NCBI GenBank assembly: GCA_964542055.1
Contig: CAZITB010000057.1
Span: forward strand, 1 to 18,021
Direction of reading: 5' to 3'
Length of the DNA stretch: 18,021 nt
From: CAZITB01 sp964542055
GTDB taxonomy: Bacteria; Planctomycetota; Phycisphaerae; Sedimentisphaerales; CAMDDF01
Shown here: in pieces, positions 1-5,895 of the stretch
How positions within the stretch are numbered: position 1 is the first letter of the stretch
Layout: each line of letters begins with the position of its first letter
The notes under the pieces: generated by a model
What the model was told of the DNA's origin: nothing
The model's input: only the letters and a program-made list of their open reading frames with translations
Database searches by the model: none
Translations under genes and position numbers: made by a program

Positions 1-305
1 CATTCCTGGGTCTCTTTATTGCTGTTTCCGTCAAAGAAGTCTTTGAAGCTCAGACATTTTCGAACTTTTTCCGTTTTCCGATGCTGTTTCTGTGCGGTTT
101 GTTTTTCCCCATCGAGCAGTTTCCAGTCTGGCTAAAACCTTTGGCTTATATGTTACCCCTGACTTATGGAGCGGATATTCTTCACGGTTCTATCAATCAA
201 GCAGGCCGTCTTCCCTTATTGCTTAGCTTTGGCGTACTTATTTCTTTTTGCGTATTGCTTTTTATCATGAGTCTGAATAACATACGCAAAAAATGGATAG
301 TGTGA
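1..305 (+). CDS. ABC-2 type transporter permease, C-terminal fragment
   Basis: The reading frame is open from the first bases of the window (codons start at position 3) to a TGA at 303-305, so this is the 3' end of a gene that starts upstream; the first in-window ATG at 81 is not its start. About 100 residues are visible. They contain a hydrophobic segment, then the stretch FFPIEQFPVWLKPLAYMLPLTY, then another membrane helix and a short basic tail ending in RKKW. The P-IEQFP-W--------P-TY pattern is typical of the last extracytoplasmic loop of ABC-2 permeases of the NodJ/DrrB type, which export drugs, polysaccharides or lipids with a separate ATPase. The substrate cannot be told, and the partner ATPase would lie outside the window. 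Confidence 0.85.
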   Translation, partial: FLGLFIAVSVKEVFEAQTFSNFFRFPMLFLCGLFFPIEQFPVWLKPLAYMLPLTYGADILHGSINQAGRLPLLLSFGVLISFCVLLFIMSLNNIRKKWIV

Positions 306-344
306 GAATGCACTTTTTTAACAATATTAATTGTCGTGAAAACA

Positions 345-1055
345 ATGATTAAAAAATTATCTCAATCTCAAAATATTTCAAGAAGACAGTTTTTCACACG
401 AGTTGGGTATGGACTGACAGGTGCTTCTTTGTTATCAATATTAGGTTGCCAGAGCAATACAAACTACGGTACCCCGCAAATAGTAGGCACATCTTCCTCT
501 AAAACAAAAAATCGTCCAGATTTTTCGCCAAACCTGCCGAATGATGATATCAAATATGAGAACTATTCGAAATGGTCACCATTGGGACAATATGAAGACA
601 GGTCAAAATGGAACGCAATTATAGTTCATCATACAGCAACTGAAACAGGGTCGGCTTCAATCATCGACAGAATCCACAGAAATCGGGGTTTTGATGGTTT
701 GGGGTATGACTTTATTATTAACAACGGCAACGGCAACCCTGATGGATTAGTGGAAGTAGGTTACAGATGGAAACAGCCGCTTACTGGTGCCCACTGTCAT
801 TCCCGAACCAGAAACGATAATTATTGGAATAAACATTCTATCGGAATTGCACTAATTGGCAATTTCGAAGAAAACTACCCAACTGACCGCCAGTATGAAT
901 CATTGGCCGAACTTATTACTTTCCTTGCCAGTAGATACAGCATTTCTGATAGAAATATTTTAGGTCACAAGCAGGTTCCAGGTGCCAGCACTAAATGTCC
1001 TGGTAAAAATTTTTCTTGGTATATGCTAAGGCGTAGCATGAGTAGTATATCTTGA
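345..1055 (+). CDS. N-acetylmuramoyl-L-alanine amidase (Amidase_2/PGRP fold), Tat-type lipoprotein
   Basis: Predicted zinc amidase that cuts the bond between MurNAc and the peptide stem of peptidoglycan, or senses such fragments. Counted from the ATG at 345 (236 residues), the N-terminus has SRRQFF (residues 12-17), a hydrophobic stretch, and a lipobox LSILGC with Cys35, so Tat export followed by lipidation is likely. The catalytic domain spans about residues 85-225. The zinc ligands expected for T7 lysozyme/PGRP enzymes are visible: a His of the IIVHHTAT motif (residues 95-96), His208 in GHKQVPG, and Cys218 in TKCPGKNF. A GTG at 336 is an alternative start nine bases upstream. Neither start has a Shine-Dalgarno sequence. 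It lies 39 bases after the ABC permease gene on the same strand, so co-transcription is possible. It is not obviously part of the iron island. Confidence 0.85.
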   Translation: MIKKLSQSQNISRRQFFTRVGYGLTGASLLSILGCQSNTNYGTPQIVGTSSSKTKNRPDFSPNLPNDDIKYENYSKWSPLGQYEDRSKWNAIIVHHTATETGSASIIDRIHRNRGFDGLGYDFIINNGNGNPDGLVEVGYRWKQPLTGAHCHSRTRNDNYWNKHSIGIALIGNFEENYPTDRQYESLAELITFLASRYSISDRNILGHKQVPGASTKCPGKNFSWYMLRRSMSSIS

Positions 1056-1210
1056 TTACTCTTAAGCCTTTTTACAAAAGAATTTTTTATAGAGTGCCAG
1101 TAGGCCTATAGTTAATATTGTCAGCATAGCTGATGAAACTGGTGATCCAATACAGTTCGTCTGGCCGCAAAAGGGGCATCTTGCAGAGGTGCCTCCTGAA
1201 ACAACAAATA

Positions 1211-2343
1211 TACCCTTTTCAATTGAATTTTCCCGTTACGCAACGGCTTGAATGTGGAAGTTCTCGGCCAGCAGCGTCTGGAGCATTGGCAGATACTTCC
1301 TTCGTTTTCGAAAGAAACTTTCGCAAGCCTGCTTGAACTCGACAAACGTTTCATAATAGTGATTGTTCAACACCTGCTGCTTGAAGAACTTCCAGTACCG
1401 CTCAATCAGGTTGAGATTGGGCGAGTACGGCGGCAAAAAGATCAGTTTGATTTTCGTCCCCTTGATCGCTTTCTTCAACCATCGCGACCGATAGTACCTG
1501 GCATTATCCACGATGACATAAATCACCTTGGCCCCGGGATGCCTGGCTTCCAGGCGAGCGAATAAATCCATCGACGTCTGGGCGTTAATCGTCTCGTAAA
1601 ACCGCACCGTCGACTCCAGCGTCTCGATGTTGAGGGCCCCGTTGATATGGAGCCGCTGGCGGCCGCTGTTGGCCTTGAGTTCCTTTTCCTGCCCCTTTTT
1701 GATCCAGCCGTAGGAGGGAATGCTGTTGTGCTGCGGATGGGTCGCATCGGCGAAGTAGATCGGGTCGTTTTTGCCTTTATGAGCCTTTATTCGCTCATAT
1801 TCGTCGAGAAAGGCCTGTTGCTTGGCCGGGTCCTGTTTGCCGGGAACATGGGTGGGTTTCTTGTAGGAAAACCCCAGCCGGTGCAGCAGTTCCGTGACCC
1901 CGCTAAGCGAATAACGGACGCCATAGGCCTTCTGGATATGGGCGATCACCGCCTTGGCATCCGGCAGGATATGCGCTTCCAGATGCGCTTCCAGTTCCTG
2001 CATTTGAGAGTCGTCCAGCTTCGACTCGGCCCCGGTATACGCATCCTCAAGCAGACCCGGGATGCCGCCTTGCCGGTACCGGTCAAAATACCGGCGGGAA
2101 GTCTTCTCGTCCAGCAGGAGGATTTCAGCGATCTGAGCCGCCGACCACCCCTTGGCCAAGGCAATGACAGCCTTGATCCGGTCCGCCTGCCGCCGGTCCC
2201 GCAGCGAGCGGTGGACCTTTTCCAACCGGACGATTTCCTTTTTTGTTAACGTATATTCCTTCATACCAATTATTTACGAATTAAATGCGATTCGGATCAA
2301 ACAATCGTTCGACCGTTCCGGACTTTTTCAGCCGGGATCAGTA
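1211..2343 (-). mobile_element. IS630-family insertion sequence, apparently complete
   Basis: An element of about 1,133 bp carries one intact transposase gene. Outside it on both sides is TA (1209-1210 and 2344-2345), the target duplication expected for IS630/Tc1-type elements. Both ends read inward as TAC (TACCCTTTTC on the left, TACTGATCCC on the right). They share only scattered further identity, including TGAA at ends-position 14-17 and CCG at 23-25, so the terminal inverted repeats are short and imperfect and the exact boundaries are an inference. The repeated TATA at each border leaves the boundary uncertain by two bases. The element is visibly richer in G and C than its surroundings, which suggests recent arrival. 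The intact transposase suggests it can still move. It breaks a small membrane-protein gene. Confidence 0.85.
1236..2264 (-). CDS. IS630-family transposase (DD34E)
   Basis: Transposase of 342 residues that would cut out and reinsert the surrounding element at TA sites. The N-terminal third has a helix-turn-helix region (about residues 22-75, with WSAAQIAEILLLDEKTSRR) and a second winged-helix-like part to about residue 135 (YSLSGVTELLHRLGFSYKKP). The catalytic DDE domain follows: Asp173 in FADATHPQ, Asp253 in IVDNARYY and Glu288 in LPPYSPNLNLIERYWK. The 34-residue gap between the last two acids is typical of the family. Length is normal and there is no frameshift. The start ATG at 2264 has no clear ribosome site. 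Base composition differs from neighbouring genes. The long plus-strand open frames inside this region are shadows of this GC-rich gene. Confidence 0.96.
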   Translation of the reverse strand: MKEYTLTKKEIVRLEKVHRSLRDRRQADRIKAVIALAKGWSAAQIAEILLLDEKTSRRYFDRYRQGGIPGLLEDAYTGAESKLDDSQMQELEAHLEAHILPDAKAVIAHIQKAYGVRYSLSGVTELLHRLGFSYKKPTHVPGKQDPAKQQAFLDEYERIKAHKGKNDPIYFADATHPQHNSIPSYGWIKKGQEKELKANSGRQRLHINGALNIETLESTVRFYETINAQTSMDLFARLEARHPGAKVIYVIVDNARYYRSRWLKKAIKGTKIKLIFLPPYSPNLNLIERYWKFFKQQVLNNHYYETFVEFKQACESFFRKRRKYLPMLQTLLAENFHIQAVA

Positions 2344-2432
2344 TAAACTGGTGAACCATGCCAAGAAATGCCATAGTTTCAAGAGGATCAACTTTGTCAG
2401 CCTTGTAAACTGCATTTGCAATCTGCTTTTAG

Positions 2433-3218
2433 TTATAATTGTTCGAGCCAGTTTGAGGCCAGCATTGCAAAATCCAGCAAGTTTACTTTCCCGTCCCTGT
2501 TGGCGTCGGCTCTTTCGTAATAATCATTGTATATCGAGCCTTCATCTCTAAGCCAGTAATAAGCGAATTCGGCAAGATCATGAGTATCAACTGTTCCGTC
2601 CACTACTAAATCACCTGCCAACGGTTCAGTATTGAAAACTAAAGTGAAAGGCTCCGAAGGTTCATACCGGCCCAGTGCATCATACATTTGCCATGTAATC
2701 CAAAATAAACTGGTTCCGTCAACTGCCTGAAAAGACATATGCATGTGAGGATCGCCGCGTAGAGCATGGATTTCGCTGTGATTGAAAGACTGACCAATCT
2801 GATCAATTGTAAATTGAGGATAATCTTTATGAACGGCTCTAAAACCAGAAGGAATTGAAATACATTCAATCATTATTTGGTAATCTTCATTGGGGTTTCC
2901 AGCAAGACATCGGTTAGGATCATAAGTATACATGGCATTGGAATTGGTTCCCTGGAAACCATCAAATCCGGGTTCACCGATTCGCCATTTATAATCAGAA
3001 AATATACTCGCCGATAGAGAATAATACCAATTAACATAAGAAGGCGTGCCACTGCTTCGATATTTTTGACTACGGTCCACAAAAAGTTTATTATCATCAT
3101 CAGTACCGGTAATGCCATCTTCATTTATGCCAATAATAAAGTGATCCAGCGGACATTCAGCATATACATGAACAGTCACAAAGGATAAAAAGAAAATTAG
3201 AAATATATTTTTTTTCAT
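2433..3218 (-). CDS. Secreted protein with CPLxH/HxHMSF ectodomain and C-terminal type I dockerin
   Basis: A 261-residue exported protein. A signal peptide covers residues 1-20 (ending VHVYA), so the mature protein begins ECPLDHFIIGIN. The ectodomain runs to about residue 200 and is paralogous to the PEP-CTERM protein at 4000-4836. Shared marks are CPL-H--IG-N at the mature start, DDNKL, GTP---NW, H-HMSF (residues 158-163) and a late M/AYDA-G-Y stretch followed by a Val/Phe-rich strand. Residues 202-261 are a dockerin: GDLVVDGTVDTHDLAEFAYYW and ADANRDGKVNLLDFAMLASNW, two calcium-loop/helix repeats. Dockerins bind cohesins on a scaffold or on the cell surface. A ribosome site AAGGA precedes the ATG, and the gene follows the pseudopilin by 26 bases. 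Ectodomain function is unknown; the conserved Cys and His residues suggest metal or heme binding, which is inference. Confidence 0.85.
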   Translation of the reverse strand: MKKNIFLIFFLSFVTVHVYAECPLDHFIIGINEDGITGTDDDNKLFVDRSQKYRSSGTPSYVNWYYSLSASIFSDYKWRIGEPGFDGFQGTNSNAMYTYDPNRCLAGNPNEDYQIMIECISIPSGFRAVHKDYPQFTIDQIGQSFNHSEIHALRGDPHMHMSFQAVDGTSLFWITWQMYDALGRYEPSEPFTLVFNTEPLAGDLVVDGTVDTHDLAEFAYYWLRDEGSIYNDYYERADANRDGKVNLLDFAMLASNWLEQL

Positions 3219-3244
3219 TTTTATTGTTCCTTAAGAGTTTTAGG

Positions 3245-4012
3245 TTATGGATTCTCCGGCCACGTCGGAGCCGATTCTGGATACCAGTAACATTTACCGG
3301 GCCATTGGTAAGTATCTTCAAATTCCAGTGTTTCAACATGTCCATCTGCAAAAAGGTAGTTTGATTTTCCCATGTGGCGGTTCCACGCAATGAACGTTTT
3401 TGCGTATTCAACAGAACCTTCCCATGTTTCAGGATGAATATGGTCGGCCAATTGAAAATTTTCAGTATCCGGTGCTTCGCTGATCCAAATACAGTACATG
3501 GGTTTTCGGATCGAATCGACACGATTATAACGGTTCTTAGAGCCTCCGTATCTGAAACAGATCGGGTCTAAAAGAGCATTAACAGCAAAACTGGAATAGC
3601 GTTTGTCCTGCTGTTCGCTGAGAGGTCTGTCCCAATCAACAAAGTTTTTGGATTTATCGCTGGGGCAGTGAAACAACAATTGCTCGCCTGTATATTTCGA
3701 CAAGACCCTGAGCCAATACTGATCCGGGTTACTAATATGGCACGAACTGGGAGGCAAACGATTTTCACTGTCGATAATATAAGCCTGTACCGCAATCCCA
3801 ACTTGCCGCATATTGCTGATGCATACAAGCCTTTTAGCCTGCTGCCTTGCTTTATTTAAAGCAGGCATTAAAATGCTAAGCAGCATAGCAATAATTGCAA
3901 TCACCACCAAAAGCTCAATCAAAGTGAAACCTTTGGACTGCTGGACAATCGAATTATAACCAGGGCAGTTCGCACTGCCCCGGCTAAAACTGAACTTATT
4001 TAAGCGTTGCAT
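3245..4012 (-). CDS. Type II secretion-like pseudopilin with H-X9-DG motif
   Basis: A 255-residue protein with a class III prepilin signal: SKG(28)/FTLIELLVVIAIIAML, cleaved before Phe29, with Glu33 at mature position 5, followed by the usual hydrophobic helix and LMPALNKARQQAKRL. The C-terminal part has RHMGKSNYLFADGH, that is His213, nine residues, then Asp-Gly, the H-X9-DG hallmark of the large pseudopilin families of planctomycetes. The start ATG overlaps the end of the upstream PEP-CTERM gene by 13 bases and no later in-frame ATG, GTG or TTG precedes the cleavage site, so the leader is long (28 residues). Its coding sequence contains a strong hairpin (3960-3983). The protein is expected in the envelope, either in a type II secretion pseudopilus or as a surface fibre. 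Its position between two secreted proteins suggests it helps export or display them. Confidence 0.88.
   Translation of the reverse strand: MQRLNKFSFSRGSANCPGYNSIVQQSKGFTLIELLVVIAIIAMLLSILMPALNKARQQAKRLVCISNMRQVGIAVQAYIIDSENRLPPSSCHISNPDQYWLRVLSKYTGEQLLFHCPSDKSKNFVDWDRPLSEQQDKRYSSFAVNALLDPICFRYGGSKNRYNRVDSIRKPMYCIWISEAPDTENFQLADHIHPETWEGSVEYAKTFIAWNRHMGKSNYLFADGHVETLEFEDTYQWPGKCYWYPESAPTWPENP
3960..3983 (-). other. Strong RNA hairpin at the start of the pseudopilin gene
   Basis: In the minus-strand transcript, a 10-bp stem (CCGGGGCAGU pairing with ACUGCCCUGG, one G-U pair) closes on a GCGA loop, a GNRA tetraloop. It sits just after the stop codon of the PEP-CTERM gene and within the leader-coding part of the pseudopilin gene. 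The bases after it (UUAUAAUUCG) are not a proper U-tract, so it is more likely to pause transcription, stabilise the upstream message or control translation than to act as a full terminator. A GC-rich hairpin also follows the PEP-CTERM gene of the other cassette. Confidence 0.6.
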
Positions 4013-4836
4013 TTTTTCTCTCTATTTCTCAAAAGAGGGATTGCGCCCAAGCCTATGAGCAATAAAGAAGCAGGTTCTGGAACTGTTACAAAGGCCATTT
4101 CAAAATTATCTGATGCTGTGTACATACCACTTGCATCATAAGCTGAAAATGTTGCTGTAACTTCCTGGCCAATATCAGGCGTAAGCCAGAAATTAAAACT
4201 CATGTGCTCATGAATTCCCCATGCATTTTTATCTGACAACCATGCCTTGTCCAACTGATAAGTATCTGCGTCAGCGATTAAAACAGGTGTGTCATTCGGT
4301 AAAAGCATAAAGAAATCATCCGAAGCTACAGATGTCCCTTCGCGTTTGAGGTAAATATCCCACTGGGGGGTTGTGCTCTGATCAACACTTTCAAGATTCC
4401 ATTTTCCCTGCGGGCCATGAGCGGAATGCCAGCCATCAAGATGCTGCACACCTGCCGGATCGCCATAACCACCGGATTTACTATACATAAATTGACATGT
4501 CCAGAGTTGTTTTCCTGACCCATCCCCTTTCATAATCGTATTGCCGCTTTCTAAAACAGGAACCAACTGCAAAAAAACATCTCCATTGGCCTGTTCCCAG
4601 TTAGGCCAGCCCGGTGTGCCCGCAGCGTGAACCGGCGGCAGTGAGAAAAACCAGAGTTTATTATCATCAGTCAAATCCGAATCAGTAGCTAAACTCGCAT
4701 TTCCCGGAGCTGACCAATCTGGCCTCCAGGTCGGATTGACTCCAATGTGAGTATGCGCAAGCGGACAATCCGCAAAGGCGATATTTACAACAACACATGA
4801 TATAATAATTGTAGTAACGATTTTAAGATTCATCAT
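4000..4836 (-). CDS. PEP-CTERM surface protein, CPLxH/HxHMSF ectodomain
   Basis: A 278-residue exported protein. The signal peptide ends at about residue 22 (VNIAFA), giving a mature start DCPLAHTHIGVN. The ectodomain of about 225 residues shares CPL-H, DDNKL, GTP---NW, H-HMSF (HEHMSF, residues 209-214) and AYDASGMY with the dockerin protein two genes downstream, but is longer and richer in Trp and His (WHSAHGP near 136-142). The tail is a PEP-CTERM signal: VPEP at 252-255, a hydrophobic segment, then RNREKK, which in other bacteria directs export and processing by an exosortase. Start choice: an AGGAGA ribosome site lies seven bases before ATGATG, so the first or second Met is right. It is the first gene of a four-gene minus-strand cassette. 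The function of the ectodomain is not known to me; metal or heme binding is a guess from the conserved residues and the iron-gene neighbours. Confidence 0.85.
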   Translation of the reverse strand: MMNLKIVTTIIISCVVVNIAFADCPLAHTHIGVNPTWRPDWSAPGNASLATDSDLTDDNKLWFFSLPPVHAAGTPGWPNWEQANGDVFLQLVPVLESGNTIMKGDGSGKQLWTCQFMYSKSGGYGDPAGVQHLDGWHSAHGPQGKWNLESVDQSTTPQWDIYLKREGTSVASDDFFMLLPNDTPVLIADADTYQLDKAWLSDKNAWGIHEHMSFNFWLTPDIGQEVTATFSAYDASGMYTASDNFEMAFVTVPEPASLLLIGLGAIPLLRNREKKCNA

Positions 4837-4869
4837 TTATTCTCCTATTATTGAGATTAGTTTACAGAA

Positions 4870-4885
4870 TATGTGTACAGACATA
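4870..4885 (-). promoter_or_regulatory. Candidate operator in front of the minus-strand surface cassette
   Basis: Between the Cys/His-rich gene and the PEP-CTERM gene lies TATGT-GTACAG-ACATA, a 5-bp inverted repeat with a 6-bp centre. Read on the minus strand it overlaps AGTATGTCT (4879-4887), a 9-mer found exactly in the second operator-like site of the feo promoter (5867-5875). A TATATAG stretch just upstream in the minus direction could be a -10 element, but no matching -35 is clear. Binding by the DtxR-type regulator is possible but unproved, since the two sites share only part of their sequence. Confidence 0.35.
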
Positions 4886-4928
4886 CTCTATATAATGGTT
4901 TATATTTGCTAAAAGGTAATGAGGAGAA

Positions 4929-5225
4929 TTAAGCTGGTGGTGCTCGAGGTATGAGATTAGGTGTGCATAGAAATGTTGGAGGAATATCATGATGATATTC
5001 AATTTTGTGTTCGATTATATTGATGGAAAAAGTCGTTGCTGGAGGTGTGTTTATAATCTTGCAAGAATTGATAAATGTATTCTGACAGATTGGGCAATTG
5101 TCACAGTCATGATGCTTGCAACCTCCTTCTATGGCAATGTGCCATAAAAACATCGCGCCGGTTATATTAGCAATGAATATTGCCAGTATTATAAATGAAA
5201 AAGGTTGTTTCAGTTTTATTCGCAT
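4929..5225 (-). CDS. Small Cys/His-rich membrane-anchored protein
   Basis: A 98-residue protein. An N-terminal hydrophobic helix (about residues 9-30, FSFIILAIFIANITG) is followed by a Cys/His cluster GGCKHHDCDNCPICQ (Cys36, His38, His39, Cys41, Cys44, Cys47) and a further Cys55. A poorly conserved Pro-rich tail follows, with an HH pair and one more Cys. Short exported proteins with His-rich stretches next to a CPIC motif occur in many bacteria near metal-uptake genes and Fur/Zur regulators, but I know no proven function. The start codon lies inside the last codons of the Fur-family gene (10-base overlap), so the two are translated together and probably controlled by the same operator. A metal sensor or carrier facing the periplasm is the reasonable guess. 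The cluster could also hold zinc or cobalt instead of iron. Confidence 0.75.
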   Translation of the reverse strand: MRIKLKQPFSFIILAIFIANITGAMFLWHIAIEGGCKHHDCDNCPICQNTFINSCKIINTPPATTFSINIIEHKIEYHHDIPPTFLCTPNLIPRAPPA

Positions 5226-5647
5226 GTCTTAAAAAAACCTTTCGAACATTCAGGTCCGATACCTTCGATCATTGTCATTTGACGCTGAAAAATGAATTCA
5301 TCTCCCAGGCCCTGCACTAATGGTGCGTGAACATCAAATAAACAAGTGACTTTGCCGCAATTAGTGCATTTGAAATGCGGATGACACTGGCGGTCAGTAC
5401 ATTTGTCAGCCAGTTCATATTCCCATGCTCTCTTATCAACATAGGCTTTATGAACTATCCCCTTTTCGCAAAATCTTTCAAGGATTCTATAAACGGTAGT
5501 TTTATCGGGACTCCTGTCCTCTAATGAATCCAAAATATCGCCTCTGGAAACAGGGTGTTCCGATTGAATAAGAACTTTTAGAGTCGCAATTTGCATTTGG
5601 GTGCAATTGAATCCATGATCTTTCAGTATTTTTTCAGGGTAATTCAT
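5216..5647 (-). CDS. Fur-family metal-responsive repressor (Fur or Zur)
   Basis: A 143-residue regulator of normal family length. The N-terminal winged helix includes the recognition helix region DKTTVYRILERF (residues 49-60). The dimerisation domain has CTDRQCHPHFKCTNCGK, with His89, His91, Cys94 and Cys97, giving the usual regulatory metal-site residues and the structural CxxC. Cys83, Cys88, Cys102 and Cys134 add to an unusually Cys-rich protein, and the second CxxC common near the C-terminus of many Fur proteins is absent. It would repress iron or zinc uptake genes when metal is plentiful. A GAAAGGA ribosome site precedes the ATG. It runs from its own strong promoter with a palindrome over the start site, so it is likely self-controlled. 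The overlapping Cys/His-rich gene would fit a Zur role; the surrounding iron genes fit Fur. The sequence alone does not decide. Confidence 0.88.
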   Translation of the reverse strand: MNYPEKILKDHGFNCTQMQIATLKVLIQSEHPVSRGDILDSLEDRSPDKTTVYRILERFCEKGIVHKAYVDKRAWEYELADKCTDRQCHPHFKCTNCGKVTCLFDVHAPLVQGLGDEFIFQRQMTMIEGIGPECSKGFFKTCE

Positions 5648-5678
5648 TTATATTCTTTCCTGTAACTATAAACCTAAA

Positions 5679-5693
5679 TGCAACATAGTTGTA
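5679..5693 (-). promoter_or_regulatory. Palindrome over the fur-family gene start site, candidate auto-operator
   Basis: TGCAAC-ATA-GTTGTA, a 6-bp inverted repeat with one mismatch and a 3-bp centre, extended by matching A/T-rich flanks (AAATGCAAC against AATTACAAC). It lies immediately downstream of the -10 box on the minus strand, so it covers the expected transcription start. That position is typical for a repressor site of a self-regulated Fur-family gene. The motif does not resemble the classical GATAATGATAATCATTATC Fur box. I found no second good copy in the window. Confidence 0.55.
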
Positions 5694-5721
5694 ATTATAG
5701 CAGAAAAAAGGATTTTGTCAA
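5694..5721 (-). promoter_or_regulatory. Sigma-70-type promoter of the fur-family operon
   Basis: On the minus strand, a perfect -35 box TTGACA (5721-5716) is followed after 16 bases by a perfect -10 box TATAAT (5699-5694). The start of the fur-family gene lies about 40 bases further on. Confidence 0.8.
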
Positions 5722-5835
5722 AAACAAGTTTTCGAATATTTTTTTCTACTCCAAATAACCATATTGTTCTTAAAGCATTGCAAATAAAGGATTAATAGAA
5801 TTATTTGCTATGAGTACATTTCTTGAAATTTCTTC

Positions 5836-5864
5836 TTGACAAAATAAGGTCCGTCTTATTATAT
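5836..5864 (+). promoter_or_regulatory. Promoter of the dtxR-feoA / feoB / hemP operon
   Basis: A perfect -35 box TTGACA (5836-5841), a 17-base spacer and a -10 box TTATAT (5859-5864) stand about 30 bases before the first start codon of the operon. Two operator-like inverted repeats overlap its spacer, -10 box and start site. Confidence 0.75.
5843..5860 (+). promoter_or_regulatory. DtxR-type operator 1 in the feo promoter
   Basis: AATAAG-GTCCGT-CTTATT is a perfect 6-bp inverted repeat around a 6-bp centre. It fills the spacer and touches the -10 box, so a bound repressor would block polymerase. The natural candidate is the DtxR-family protein encoded by the first gene of the operon, which would switch the ferrous iron uptake genes off when iron is sufficient. 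The size and A/T-rich arms suit DtxR/MntR family sites, though the consensus for this group is not known to me. Confidence 0.65.
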
Positions 5865-5879
5865 TAAGTATGTCTTATT
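5863..5879 (+). promoter_or_regulatory. DtxR-type operator 2 in the feo promoter
   Basis: ATTAAG-TATGT-CTTATT is a second, slightly degenerate copy of the same arms. Its CTTATT arm begins 19 bases after that of the first site and it covers the expected transcription start. The tandem arrangement suggests cooperative binding of two dimers. The 9-mer AGTATGTCT inside it recurs in front of the minus-strand surface cassette. Confidence 0.5.
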
Positions 5880-5895
5880 TTTAGAAAGGCCTAAA

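Larger units (their letters stand above)
1062..2415 (-). pseudogene. Small CPFC membrane protein gene split by the IS630 element
   Basis: Two minus-strand pieces, 2415-2344 and 1208-1062, flank the insertion sequence. Joined across one TA they give one uninterrupted 72-codon reading frame from ATG to TAA. The reconstructed product has a basic start followed by a hydrophobic helix (residues 1-30, beginning MQFTRLTKLILLKLWHF), a short exposed part with ARCPFCGQTNC, a second hydrophobic helix and a Lys-rich end (YKKFFCKKA). The ATG lies 17 bases after the dockerin gene, so it was probably the last gene of that minus-strand operon. No good Shine-Dalgarno sequence is visible. The frame match depends on the normal 2-bp TA duplication of IS630 elements; the other possible joins give other frames. 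I do not recognise the family. CPFC could bind metal or act in thiol chemistry. Confidence 0.6.

Noticed and set aside
1121..2346. Several open frames on both strands overlapping the transposase, including a 200-codon plus-strand frame at 1647-2249.
   Set aside because: They are shadows of the GC-rich transposase gene, with no recognisable domain and Arg/Pro/Leu-heavy composition.
2285..2551. An 88-codon plus-strand frame reaching from inside the IS into the dockerin gene.
   Set aside because: It crosses the element border and runs antisense to the dockerin coding region, without a ribosome site.
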